The notes below the pieces were generated by a model that ran no database searches, had not been told where the DNA came from, and saw nothing but the letters and a program-made list of their open reading frames with translations. A stretch of DNA of 64,000 nucleotides from NCBI RefSeq assembly GCF_900100085.1, contig NZ_FNEJ01000004.1:226798-290797 (forward strand). The letters run 5' to 3'. Origin of the DNA: Salipiger marinus (GTDB lineage: Bacteria; Pseudomonadota; Alphaproteobacteria; Rhodobacterales; Rhodobacteraceae). A program made the translations under genes and the position numbers. Below are positions 46,344-54,166 of this stretch, in pieces (within the stretch, counting starts at the first letter, position 1; the number at the start of each line of letters is the position of its first letter).

Positions 46344-47003
46344 ATGACCCAGACTGATGCCCCTGCCCCGCCCTCGCCGAAACGCCGCCATGCTGCGGGT
46401 GCCGACCCTGACAAACGCCGCCAGATCCTGCGCGGCGCTTGGCAGGTGTTTCTGGAACAGGGATTTGACGCCGCCAGCATGAACGCCGTGTGCAAGGCGG
46501 CGGGCGTGTCGAAGGGCACGATCTATGTCTATTTCGAGCACAAGGAGGATCTGTTCTTTGCCTTGGTCGAGGACATGCGCGCGCGATTTTTCCGCGGCAT
46601 CAGCGAACCTCTGGCCGGGCCGGGCTGCACCGAGGACCGGCTGCGCAGCTATGCCACCGGCCTTGCGCGGCAGCTGACCTCGGAAGAGGTGGTGCGGGCG
46701 CAGCGCATCGTGGTCGCGGTGGTGGAACGGATGCCACATCTGGGCCAGCGCTTCTACGATGCAGGGGCTCGGCATGTGCTGAGCGCGCTGTCGGACTGGC
46801 TGGCCGCCGAGGCCACGGCCGGGCGGCTGCGGATCGACGATCCCGAACTGGCCGCGCAGCAGTTTCTGGAACTGTCCACTGCCGGTCTCTGGCGGCAGCG
46901 GGTGTTCGGGCGCCGCCTTGCCCCGCCGGATGAGGCGGAGATCACCCGCACCGCCGAAGCTGCCGTGCGGGTGTTTCTGGCCGCTTACGGACCCGAGAGC
47001 TAG
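46344..47003 (+). CDS. TetR-family repressor of the EmrAB pump
   Basis: A 219-residue regulator with an N-terminal helix-turn-helix (RRQILRGAWQVFLEQGFDAASMNAVCKAAGVSKGTIYVYFEHKEDLFFAL, about residues 24-75) and a C-terminal ligand domain of the TetR_C type (LSDWLAAEATAGRLRIDDPELAAQQFLELSTAGLW). The start is only about 7 bases after a -10-like element, so the mRNA may be nearly leaderless. It is divergent from emrAB, with matching operators on both sides. Its stop overlaps the stop of the convergent SDR gene (CTAG). Confidence 0.9.
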   Translation: MTQTDAPAPPSPKRRHAAGADPDKRRQILRGAWQVFLEQGFDAASMNAVCKAAGVSKGTIYVYFEHKEDLFFALVEDMRARFFRGISEPLAGPGCTEDRLRSYATGLARQLTSEEVVRAQRIVVAVVERMPHLGQRFYDAGARHVLSALSDWLAAEATAGRLRIDDPELAAQQFLELSTAGLWRQRVFGRRLAPPDEAEITRTAEAAVRVFLAAYGPES

Positions 47004-47770
47004 CGTGCCATCCAGCCGCCATCCACCGTCACGCAGCTGCCTGTGACATAGCCCGATCCCGGCGCGCAGAGAAACAGCACCGCGCTCATCAGATCCTCCG
47101 GCGCGCCCCAGCGCCCGGCGGGGATACGCTCCAGAATGGCTTGCGAGCGGTCGTCGTCGGCGCGCAGGGCGGCGGTGTTGTCCGTGGCGATGTAGCCCGG
47201 GGCGATGGCATTGACCGTGACCCCCTGCCCCGCCAGTTCGTTCGACATGGCCCGCGTCAGCCCAAGCAGCCCGTGCTTGGCGGCAGTATAAGACGCAACC
47301 CGGATGCCGCCCTGAAACGACAGCAGCGAGGCGATGTTGACGATCCGCCCCGGCACGCCGCGCGCCACCATCTGCCGCGCCGCCGCCTGCGCCAGCCCGA
47401 ACGCGGCGGTCAGGTTGATCTGCAGGATCGCGTCCCAGTCGCTTTGCGGAAACTCCAGCAGGTCATGACGGCGGATCTGGCCCGCGTTGTTCACCAGAAT
47501 GTCGACCGGACCGGCGCGGTCCAGCACCGCGTCGAAATCTTGTGCCGCGGACAAATCCACTTCCAGCGCGTCAAAGCTGCGGCCCATGGCGGTGATGCGC
47601 GCGGCGGTCTCCGGCATGGGGCTTGATCCCAGCCCGACGATATCGGCGCCAGCGGCGGCCAGCGCGGCACAGGCGGCCTGCCCGATGCCGCTGCGCGCGC
47701 CGGTGACCAGCGCGCGGCGTCCGGTCAGATCAAAGAGGGAGGCAAGATCGGGGATATCGGTCTTGGTCAT
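47000..47770 (-). CDS. KduD-like SDR (2-deoxy-D-gluconate 3-dehydrogenase type)
   Basis: A 256-residue SDR: LASLFDLTGRRALVTGARSGIGQA, NNAGQIRRHDLLEFPQSDWDAILQINLTAAF, catalytic S (NIASLLSFQGGIRV) and YxxxK (ASYTAAKHGLLGLTRAMSNELAG), and NAIAPGYIATDNTAALRAD. These match KduD, which oxidises or reduces deoxy-sugar acids such as 2-deoxygluconate or diketo-gluconate derivatives. It is not in an operon with a KduI or other pectin gene, but sugar-acid genes lie 7-10 kb away. Substrate inferred only. Confidence 0.85.
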   Translation of the reverse strand: MTKTDIPDLASLFDLTGRRALVTGARSGIGQAACAALAAAGADIVGLGSSPMPETAARITAMGRSFDALEVDLSAAQDFDAVLDRAGPVDILVNNAGQIRRHDLLEFPQSDWDAILQINLTAAFGLAQAAARQMVARGVPGRIVNIASLLSFQGGIRVASYTAAKHGLLGLTRAMSNELAGQGVTVNAIAPGYIATDNTAALRADDDRSQAILERIPAGRWGAPEDLMSAVLFLCAPGSGYVTGSCVTVDGGWMAR

Positions 47771-47844
47771 GGCGGGGCCTTTCTGAAGGATGTGAGGACG
47801 GGGCCAGAGCTAGCAGCCGCAGCCGGGGCCGGAAAGCGGCGCGG

Positions 47845-48267
47845 TTACAGGCCGAAGGTGACATGCCCTTCGGCATCAATCTGCCAAGCCGGGTTCCACG
47901 CGATTTCCCAGGCATGGCCGTCCGGGTCGGCGACATAGCCGCGAAAGCCGCCATGCGGGGGCGCATCGGCTGGGCGCAGCACCCGTCCTCCGGCGCGGAC
48001 CAGCCGTTCCATCAGCGGCGCCACCTCCGCCTCTGTGGCGACGTTATGTGCCAAGGCCATGGCGGCGGGACCGGCCTGCGGGGTCTGGCCCATATCCTCT
48101 GCCATCGCCTCGCGCTTGAAAATGCCCAGCAGGAAGCCGTTCATCTGATAGAACAGGATCTGCTCGTTCTGGAACACCGGCTGCCAGCCGAACCCTTCCG
48201 CGAGGAATTTCTGGGATTGCGCAAGATCTGCGCTGCCGAGGGTGATGACGGCGATCTGCTGCTGCAT
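47845..48267 (-). CDS. VOC-family (glyoxalase-like) protein
   Basis: A 140-residue protein: QIAVITLGSADLAQSQKFLAEGFGWQPVFQNEQILFYQMNGFLLGIF at the start and GYVADPDGHAWEIAWNPAW at the end, the usual two VOC halves. Metal ligands of the classical type are only partly obvious (Glu in WEIAWN), so it may be a non-enzymatic or antibiotic-binding member. It lies between the SDR gene and the parS-like sites; the palindromes are 65-106 bp upstream of its start. Confidence 0.82.
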   Translation of the reverse strand: MQQQIAVITLGSADLAQSQKFLAEGFGWQPVFQNEQILFYQMNGFLLGIFKREAMAEDMGQTPQAGPAAMALAHNVATEAEVAPLMERLVRAGGRVLRPADAPPHGGFRGYVADPDGHAWEIAWNPAWQIDAEGHVTFGL

Positions 48268-48331
48268 GGCGTTCTCCAATCCGGGGTGCAGGATCATTCT
48301 GCGGCTGGGAGGGCAGGGGTCAAGCGTGGCC

Positions 48332-48373
48332 TTGTCCGCGGACAAAAAGGTGCTGGTCATTGTCCGCGGACAA
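48332..48373. repeat. Two identical 14-bp palindromes, probable parS sites of the repABC replicon
   Basis: TTGTCCGCGGACAA occurs at 48332-48345 and again at 48360-48373, 28 bp apart, 10 bp after the repC stop. Both match the repABC parS consensus (GTT-N4-GC-N4-AAC) except for the outermost base pair. RepB (ParB-like) is expected to bind them for partition, with RepA as the ATPase. A 15-base near-copy in the SDR gene (47540) has one inserted base. Confidence 0.75.
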
Positions 48374-48383
48374 AGCGGGGCCG

Positions 48384-49427
48384 TCAGGTGGCCCGCGCCT
48401 GTTGTCGGGACAGCCGGTCGATCAGCGCCCAAGGATCGAAACCCTGCGACCGTCTGCCGCTGGTCAGCGCGCGGAAATAGGCACCAATCTGGCGCACCTT
48501 TCCCTGCAATTGCAGCACCGCCCAGATGGTCAGGGCCGTGCCGGTCTGGCCAAGCCGGTCTTCGGCCAAGCTGTAAGTGCTGGTGTCTATACCCATCATC
48601 GGCGCCAGCATCCGGGCATGGGCGACAACCTCCGCCACGGATCGCGGCTTTCCCTGCAGATAACTTGCGGCTTCGGGACAGGCGTGCAGCAGGGCAGGGA
48701 TGGCGAGGCTTTGGTCTTTGGAATCTTTTTCTTCGGTATTTGACTTAAGATGGTGCCGGACAATCTGGCCGTCATCGCCGGACAGAATGCTGGCTGGCGG
48801 GGGGGTGTCCGTAGCCTGTAGCGGCTGCTCCGGCCAGTCCTGCAGCATCAGCTCCAGCGTCGCCAGATCGAGATTGCGGCGCAGCATCCGCCGGGCTTCC
48901 AGTGCCTCGGGATGCTGCGGCTCCAGATCCAGCACGCGGGACAGGGCTACGCGCAGGCGCTGGCGCAGAAAGCTGCGGCGACGGTCCATCTGGCGCTGTG
49001 CTTCGGCCAGATGCTGCAGCTCATCAAGCCGGGCAAAGAGCGGCGCAAGATCGAAGCCAAAGCGCAGCATGCCTTGGCCATCGGGATCATGGCAGGTGTA
49101 GCGTTTGCCATTGGGACTGTCATGGCGCATCAGCAGGCCGGCCTCCTCCAGCTTCACCACATGGCGGCGCAGGCTGCGTTCGCTGAGCCCGCTGCGCCGG
49201 AAAGTCAGCGTGGAGTTTGAGGCGAAGACCACGTCGTGCCGCCGCCGTGGTGGCAGGCAGGACAGCAGCACCTCCAAGGTTGCCACCACGGCAGGTTTCA
49301 GCCCAAGGCTTGGCGCCGCAAGCCGCAGGGTGTCGATGACGGCGAACCGGTCCGGCCGGGCGTCGTCTGCGGGCAAAGCTGCGCCCGGCCGCTCCCCGGT
49401 GGGGGCGGAAATCTGTGTAAAACCCAT
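48384..49427 (-). CDS. repC: RepC plasmid replication initiator
   Basis: A 347-residue initiator of repABC replicons. The DNA-binding part has FASNSTLTFRRSGLSERSLRRHVVKLEEAGLLMRHDSPNGKRYTCHDPDGQGMLRFGFDLAPL, which is the hallmark of RepC. In known repABC units the origin lies inside repC; an AT-richer stretch is seen around 48715-48770 (KSNTEEKDSKDQ region). Only RepC is needed for replication; dosage is set by RepA/RepB and a counter-transcribed RNA. It follows repB after a 244-bp gap. Confidence 0.93.
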   Translation of the reverse strand: MGFTQISAPTGERPGAALPADDARPDRFAVIDTLRLAAPSLGLKPAVVATLEVLLSCLPPRRRHDVVFASNSTLTFRRSGLSERSLRRHVVKLEEAGLLMRHDSPNGKRYTCHDPDGQGMLRFGFDLAPLFARLDELQHLAEAQRQMDRRRSFLRQRLRVALSRVLDLEPQHPEALEARRMLRRNLDLATLELMLQDWPEQPLQATDTPPPASILSGDDGQIVRHHLKSNTEEKDSKDQSLAIPALLHACPEAASYLQGKPRSVAEVVAHARMLAPMMGIDTSTYSLAEDRLGQTGTALTIWAVLQLQGKVRQIGAYFRALTSGRRSQGFDPWALIDRLSRQQARAT

Positions 49428-49566
49428 GGTGATGTCACGGCGGGCCGGACCCCGGGAGCCGGGCGCGCAAGGTCACAGCAGGGTTTTTCCCTGAAAAAGG
49501 CAAAAACTCTGGGTCAGCCGAATCGGCTGTTCTTGACTGTGGCGGAGAAGCTGGTAAATCTGAGGG

Positions 49567-49621
49567 TGCTAAGCAACAGATTGGGCTCTCCGGGGGTGAC
49601 CTTGGGGGGCTCTTTCTTTTT
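49567..49621 (+). ncRNA. Probable counter-transcribed RNA (incA) in the repB-repC gap
   Basis: The 244-bp repB-repC gap (49428-49671) is where repABC units encode a small antisense RNA that limits repC expression. On the plus strand TTGACT (49533-49538), 16 bp, TAAATC (49555-49560) form a strong promoter, predicting RNA from about 49567 to the TCTTTCTTTTT tract at 49611-49621. No clean terminator stem precedes the tract, so the 3' end is uncertain. Nearby CAGCCGA/TCGGCTG (49515-49529) and CAGGG/CCCTG (49479-49493) hairpins would fold in the repC leader. Confidence 0.5.
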
Positions 49622-49671
49622 GGTGCGGCGGCGCTTTGTGCTCCTTGTTGTTGCTGCTCGAAAGGGTGGGC

Positions 49672-50631
49672 TCAGTCCGTTCCGGCTTTCCACGCCGCAT
49701 AGAGGCGCAGCAGTTCCGGGGCGGCATTCTCGCGCATCCAGCGGGTGAACTCCGGCTGGTCACTGGCGGAGAATTTCAGGGTCAGGGCACGCGGCGTGTC
49801 GCGGATCTCGGCGATCTGGACGCCGTCCTCGGTGCTGACCGGCAGGGCAGGGGGGCTGCCTGCGGCGACACGGTCGACCTTGGCGGCACGCGCCACGCGG
49901 TCAGCCAGACGGGAAAACCGGTCATCCGATCCCAGACCCTCAGTGCTGTCGGCAAGCTCGGTCACCAGCGCGTCAAGATCGGGGGCGCGGTCCAGCACCA
50001 CATTGGCCAGATCCTCCCACCGTCTGCGGCCCACGCCATGGGCGGGGCCGATCCAGTGCACCACCGGGGCGGGCAGGGCGCGCGCCACCTTGTTCATGCG
50101 TGACAGCATGGGCTTGTCCACCGCCAGCGCGTCAAGGATCACCGCCTGCTCATAGCCGGTATCGGCCAGTTCGGCCGCAAACAGCGCCTTTTCGATGAAG
50201 CTGGGATCCAGCCGCAGGCTGTTTTCCTGCCCCTGCGCCAGAATCGCCTGCGCATCGTCCAGCGACCGCACCAGCGCCTTGGCGGGCTGGCCCAGAAGCC
50301 GCAGCGCCCGCAGACGGCGGCGGCCATAGACGATGCGGAACCGTCCGGGCTGGTCGGGCAGGGGGCGCACCATGATGGGCACCTGCTGGCCATGCGCGCG
50401 GATGCTTTCGGCCAGATCGGCCACGTCGGCATCGCTGAACTCCAACCGGTCCTTGGGGCCGCCCGCGTCGATCAGCGCGGGGTCAATCTCGCGCACCGCA
50501 TTGCTGGACAGATCGCGCAGCGTCGATTTCATGCCGGTCATGGCGCCGGTGGCCGGAAAGCGGGTGCGCTGCTCTGCCGGGTCGGCAGCGGCAGGCGGGG
50601 GCGGAGGGGTAAAGATGTTGCGCCGTGCCAT
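49672..50631 (-). CDS. repB: RepB partition protein (ParB family)
   Basis: A 319-residue ParB-like protein of the RepB type. The ParB N-terminal domain has LEFSDADVADLAESIRAHGQQVPIMVRPLPDQPGRFRIVYGRRRLRALRLLG, followed by the helix-turn-helix region EKALFAAELADTGYEQAVILDALAVDKPMLSRMNKVARALP and the RepB C-terminal part. It binds parS and represses repABC with RepA. The start overlaps the repA stop (TGATG). Confidence 0.94.
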   Translation of the reverse strand: MARRNIFTPPPPPAAADPAEQRTRFPATGAMTGMKSTLRDLSSNAVREIDPALIDAGGPKDRLEFSDADVADLAESIRAHGQQVPIMVRPLPDQPGRFRIVYGRRRLRALRLLGQPAKALVRSLDDAQAILAQGQENSLRLDPSFIEKALFAAELADTGYEQAVILDALAVDKPMLSRMNKVARALPAPVVHWIGPAHGVGRRRWEDLANVVLDRAPDLDALVTELADSTEGLGSDDRFSRLADRVARAAKVDRVAAGSPPALPVSTEDGVQIAEIRDTPRALTLKFSASDQPEFTRWMRENAAPELLRLYAAWKAGTD

Positions 50632-51833
50632 CAGCCTGCCTTTCTGCCCCAGGCCTGCTGGATGGCCTGTTCGAATTCATCGGCAACCCCGTTCACGCTT
50701 TCCAGAATGCGGTCCAGCGTCTTGCGCACCACCTGCCCGGGATCAAGTTCGTAGATCGTCTGCTGGGTCATGCCCGCGTCAGAGATGGCGGTGGATTTCA
50801 GCATCGGCGTGGTCAGCACCTGATCCAGCAGGATCGACCGCAGGAACCCCGCCATCTGCGACTGCGGCACGTCGGTGGGTTCGTAGCGGGCCACGAGGAA
50901 TTTCAGGAATTTCCAGTCAGTGGGGCCTGTCGCCTCTTCCAGAGTTCTGACGGTTTCTCCAGCCATTTCAAGGAATTGCGCCATGGACGCCACGTCCAGC
51001 ATCGAGGGCACGACGGTGATCAGCAGCCCCGTGGAGGCCAGAAGCGCCGTCATCGTGGTGAAGCCAAGCTGCGGCGGGCAGTCGATGATCACCAGATCAT
51101 ATTCGGCCTCCACCTCGTCCAGCGCGATGGCCAGCCGCTGGGTAAAGGGCGGATCCAGCCGGTGCTGCAGCGCATAGGCGGTCTCGGTCTCGTATTCCGA
51201 CAGCATCAGCCCGGCGGGGGCCAGATCCAGCTTGTGGAAATAGGTCTTGCGGATGACCTGACTCAGCGGCACCGGATCTTCGTAACGCAGCGCGTCATAG
51301 ACCGTGCCTCCGGCGGCGAATTCAATCTCGGGGCGGTAGCCGAACATGGTGGTCAGGCTGGCCTGCGGATCCATGTCGATGGCCAGCACGCGATAGCCGC
51401 GCAGGGCATAACGCTGCGCGAGATGGATCGCGGTGGTGGTCTTGCTGGAGCCACCCTTGAAATTGACGATGGAGATGATCTGCAGCCCGTCACCGTCGCG
51501 GCGACCGGGCAGATAGGCGTCGCCATTGCGTCCGGTGCGGGCCATGACCTCGCGGATCGTGTCGATCTCGGCGGCGGAATAGAGCCTGCGACCACGCGCG
51601 TCGGTCTCCACCTCGGGGAAATCCCCCTCCTGATGGCGGGTGCGCAGGTTCGACATGCTGATGCCGGTCAGTTCCGAGACTTCGGCAGGATGAAACTTGC
51701 GCAGCGATTTGCGGCTGTCCGGCTGGAAGCTGTTGCGCATATGATCGTTGAGCGCGTCCGACAGGCGGGCGGCGTTGCTGCTGATCGTCTCGGCGATCGA
51801 CCCCGGCAGGGGAAGTTCGGTCGTCTGGTTCAT
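50631..51833 (-). CDS. repA: RepA partition ATPase (ParA family)
   Basis: A 400-residue ParA-type ATPase. An N-terminal helix-turn-helix region (KFHPAEVSELTGISMSNLRTRHQEGDFPE) allows autorepression; the deviant Walker A is VNFKGGSSKTTTAIHLAQ, with AIDMDPQASLTTMFG and VIIDCPPQLGFTTMTAL following. Length and layout match RepA of repABC replicons. The start at 51833 follows CGAGGG; a longer frame upstream is not supported. It begins the repABC operon; 308 bp separate it from minE. Confidence 0.94.
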   Translation of the reverse strand: MNQTTELPLPGSIAETISSNAARLSDALNDHMRNSFQPDSRKSLRKFHPAEVSELTGISMSNLRTRHQEGDFPEVETDARGRRLYSAAEIDTIREVMARTGRNGDAYLPGRRDGDGLQIISIVNFKGGSSKTTTAIHLAQRYALRGYRVLAIDMDPQASLTTMFGYRPEIEFAAGGTVYDALRYEDPVPLSQVIRKTYFHKLDLAPAGLMLSEYETETAYALQHRLDPPFTQRLAIALDEVEAEYDLVIIDCPPQLGFTTMTALLASTGLLITVVPSMLDVASMAQFLEMAGETVRTLEEATGPTDWKFLKFLVARYEPTDVPQSQMAGFLRSILLDQVLTTPMLKSTAISDAGMTQQTIYELDPGQVVRKTLDRILESVNGVADEFEQAIQQAWGRKAG

Positions 51834-52041
51834 GCTGCCCTCGGGTCTTTTGTTGGACCTCTTGTCTGTCGTCGCACAAACGCGCCTATGGCGCAATCAG
51901 GCGACAATGAAACTTCTGGCACGCAACTTGGCAGCAAACAACAGCTTTTTCAGCGGGCGGCAAGAAACTGTGCCGGGGCAGGCTTTGACGGGATCTGAAG
52001 ATCCGCCATCAAGCTCATGAAATGACTGTGAAATAATCGCT

Positions 52042-52050
52042 TGTGGATAA
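52042..52050 (-). promoter_or_regulatory. Perfect DnaA box in the repA-minE gap
   Basis: TTATCCACA, the strong R1-type DnaA box, is present exactly on the minus strand, 209 bp upstream of repA. The 308-bp gap (51834-52141) also holds a GGATCT/AGATCC hairpin (51991-52004) and a GCGCC/GGCGC dyad near the repA start (51882-51894) that could be the RepA/RepB operator. Nothing else was recognised there. Confidence 0.55.
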
Positions 52051-52141
52051 GTTGGGCCAAACGCCGCGAAATGCGGTCTTGGGCGGGCGTGCAGGGCAGG
52101 GCGCGGGGCGCCTGCAGAATCGGTGGAACAGGGGCGGCGCT

Positions 52142-52432
52142 TCAGCGCCGCCGGGGCACGCCCTGCGGCGGCACGCGCTTTGCCGGCAGTTCGATGTTGA
52201 TCTCGAGGCTGGAGAAGTCGTCGCCGCGTTCCATGCGCACGTCGACCGCGTCATTGTCGATCTGCATGTGGCGGCGCACCACCTCCAGAATGTCGCGCTG
52301 CAGCTGCGGCAGGAAGTCCGGGGCCTCCGCACTGCTGCCGCGCTCATGCGCGAGAAGGATCTGCAGCCGCTCCTTGGCGGTCTGCCCCGAGGACTGTTTG
52401 CGGGGCCACAGGCCGAATCCGAATTTCTTCAT
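52142..52432 (-). CDS. minE: Cell division topological specificity factor MinE
   Basis: A 96-residue protein with FGLWPRKQSSGQTAKERLQILLAHERG (membrane and MinD-binding part) and the dimer domain LQRDILEVVRRHMQIDNDAVDVRMERGDDFSSLEINIELP. It drives MinCD oscillation so that FtsZ assembles at midcell. Overlaps minD by ATGA. A plasmid or chromid location for min genes is known in rhizobia (pSymB) and would fit here. Confidence 0.94.
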   Translation of the reverse strand: MKKFGFGLWPRKQSSGQTAKERLQILLAHERGSSAEAPDFLPQLQRDILEVVRRHMQIDNDAVDVRMERGDDFSSLEINIELPAKRVPPQGVPRRR

Positions 52433-53244
52433 GCCGACCGCCCGAACAGCCGGTTGAAGAAGCCGGGCCGTTTCTCGTCTTCGATCCGCATGTCGACCTT
52501 GTCGCCCAGAAGCCGCGCCACCGCGTCCTCATAGGCAGCGCTGGCATTGGAGGGCTCGTCCAGCACCACCGGCACGCCGACGTTGGAGGCACGCAGCACC
52601 GCCGTGCTTTCGGGGATGATCCCCAGAAGCGGCACGGCAAGGATTTCCAGCACGTCCTCGAGCGACATCATCTCGCCCTTCTTGATGCGGGCGCTGTCGT
52701 AGCGGGTCAGCAGCACCTGCGCCTTGATCGGCTCGCCACCTTCTTCGGCGCGCTTGGTCTTGCTGGCCAGAAGCCCCAGCACCCGGTCGCTGTCGCGGAC
52801 CGAGGACACTTCGGGGTTGGTCACCACGATGGCCTCGTCGGCGAAATACATCGCCAGCTGCGCGCCGCGTTCGATGCCCGCCGGGCTGTCGCAGATGATG
52901 TAGTCGAATTCCTCGCGCAGTTCGGCCAGCACCTTTTCCACGCCTTCGGTGGTCAGCGCGTCCTTGTCGCGGGTCTGCGAGGTGGGCAGCACCGACAGCG
53001 TGTCCAGCCGCTTGTCCTTGATCAGCGCCTGTTTCAGCCGGGCCTCGCCCTGAATCACGTTGATGAAGTCAAAGACCACGCGGCGTTCGCAGCCCATGAT
53101 CATGTCGAGGTTGCGCAGGCCCACGTCAAAGTCGATGACGACGGTCTTGTGCCCGCGCTTGGCAAGCGCGGCGCTGATGGCTGCGGCAGAGGTGGTCTTG
53201 CCGACGCCCCCCTTGCCGGACGTGACGACGATGATCTTGCTCAC
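52429..53244 (-). CDS. minD: Septum site-determining ATPase MinD
   Basis: A 271-residue ATPase: deviant Walker A VVTSGKGGVGKTTSAAAI, FDVGLRNLDMIMGCERRVVFDFINVIQG, CDSPAGIERGA, and a C-terminal amphipathic membrane helix (KRPGFFNRLFGRS). GTG at 53244 is preferred since it gives the usual (M)SKIIVVTSGKGG and has GAGGA 7 bp before it. An ATG at 53274 overlaps the minC stop (ATGA) and would add ten residues; coupling makes this a real alternative. Confidence 0.94.
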   Translation of the reverse strand: MSKIIVVTSGKGGVGKTTSAAAISAALAKRGHKTVVIDFDVGLRNLDMIMGCERRVVFDFINVIQGEARLKQALIKDKRLDTLSVLPTSQTRDKDALTTEGVEKVLAELREEFDYIICDSPAGIERGAQLAMYFADEAIVVTNPEVSSVRDSDRVLGLLASKTKRAEEGGEPIKAQVLLTRYDSARIKKGEMMSLEDVLEILAVPLLGIIPESTAVLRASNVGVPVVLDEPSNASAAYEDAVARLLGDKVDMRIEDEKRPGFFNRLFGRSA

Positions 53245-53270
53245 TCTCTGGTCCTCATTGGAATCCGGTG

Positions 53271-54020
53271 TCATCCGAGCGCCTCCACACAAAGGTTCTG
53301 ATCCCGAAGGAAGACCTGCACGGCTTTCCGCCGCAGATGCTCCTCCAGATGTTCGTTGGTCCGGTAGAGCCCGGCAATGGCCAGAAGCTCGGCATCGAGG
53401 TTCTGGCAGAAGATACGCGCATTTTCGTTGCCATCGACACCCGCCATGGCGCGGCCGCGCATCCGGCCATAGACATGGATGTTGCCGCTGGCGATCAGTT
53501 CGGCGCCCGAGGCCACGGATCCCACCACGATCAGATCACCGCGTTCGGCATAGATCAGCTGACCGGAGCGCACCGGCACCGTCACCAGCTTGTTGGCCGG
53601 ATCGTGCAGCCGGGCGGCGGCATCGGCGCGGCGGCGCGACCGGGTTTCTTCGCGCACGGGCGTGTCGCGCCCGCCGGAGACCGGGATCAGCCCGGCTTCG
53701 GTCGCGATGCGCACCTGTTCGGGTCCGGCATTCTGGAACCCGAACACCGCAAGCTTGCGCGCGCGCAGCGCGTCGATCAGCGCGCGCAGCGCGTCCGGAT
53801 CCGACAGGTTGGTGGCCAGATCCAGATCCAGCACCATGGGCGCGTCGGTATAGAACTGCGGCGTCTGGCGCAGCTGCAGATCCAGCGCCTCGAAAAACGC
53901 CGCGTCCACGGGCGCATCCTCGGGACGCAGGGCCACGGCGGTCAGGAACCGTCCCCGGATCTGGAAGGGGCGGATGGTGGTGACGGGGCCGTCACGGGAT
54001 GTCTGGTCTTGCGTGGGCAC
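53271..54020 (-). CDS. minC: Septum site-determining inhibitor MinC
   Basis: A 249-residue FtsZ inhibitor. The N-terminal domain (PFQIRGRFLTAVALRPEDAPVDAAFFEALDLQLRQTPQFYTDAPMVLDLD) is joined by an Arg-rich linker (REETRSRRRADAAARLHD) to the C-terminal beta-helix (IYAERGDLIVVGSVASGAELIASGNIHVYGRMRGRAMAGVDGNENARIFCQNLDAELLAIAG). A GTG start follows AGGACAAGGC. First gene of minCDE. Confidence 0.94.
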   Translation of the reverse strand: MPTQDQTSRDGPVTTIRPFQIRGRFLTAVALRPEDAPVDAAFFEALDLQLRQTPQFYTDAPMVLDLDLATNLSDPDALRALIDALRARKLAVFGFQNAGPEQVRIATEAGLIPVSGGRDTPVREETRSRRRADAAARLHDPANKLVTVPVRSGQLIYAERGDLIVVGSVASGAELIASGNIHVYGRMRGRAMAGVDGNENARIFCQNLDAELLAIAGLYRTNEHLEEHLRRKAVQVFLRDQNLCVEALG

Positions 54021-54166
54021 GCCTTGTCCTGCGCTCCTGCTCGGATGCGGGCGCGGATTCGACTGCGCACCGCCTGATCTTCCTCCCTAGTGCCTTGCCG
54101 GGCTGGGGTCCATCGCGTGCCGCTGGTTTTTATGGGCTAAGCGGGGCCTTGCCGGGGGTCTTATGC

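Noticed and set aside
47540..47554. A third parS-like sequence, TTGTGCCGCGGACAA, inside the KduD-like gene
   Set aside because: It has one extra base that breaks the spacing between half-sites and lies in conserved coding sequence, so it is probably chance.
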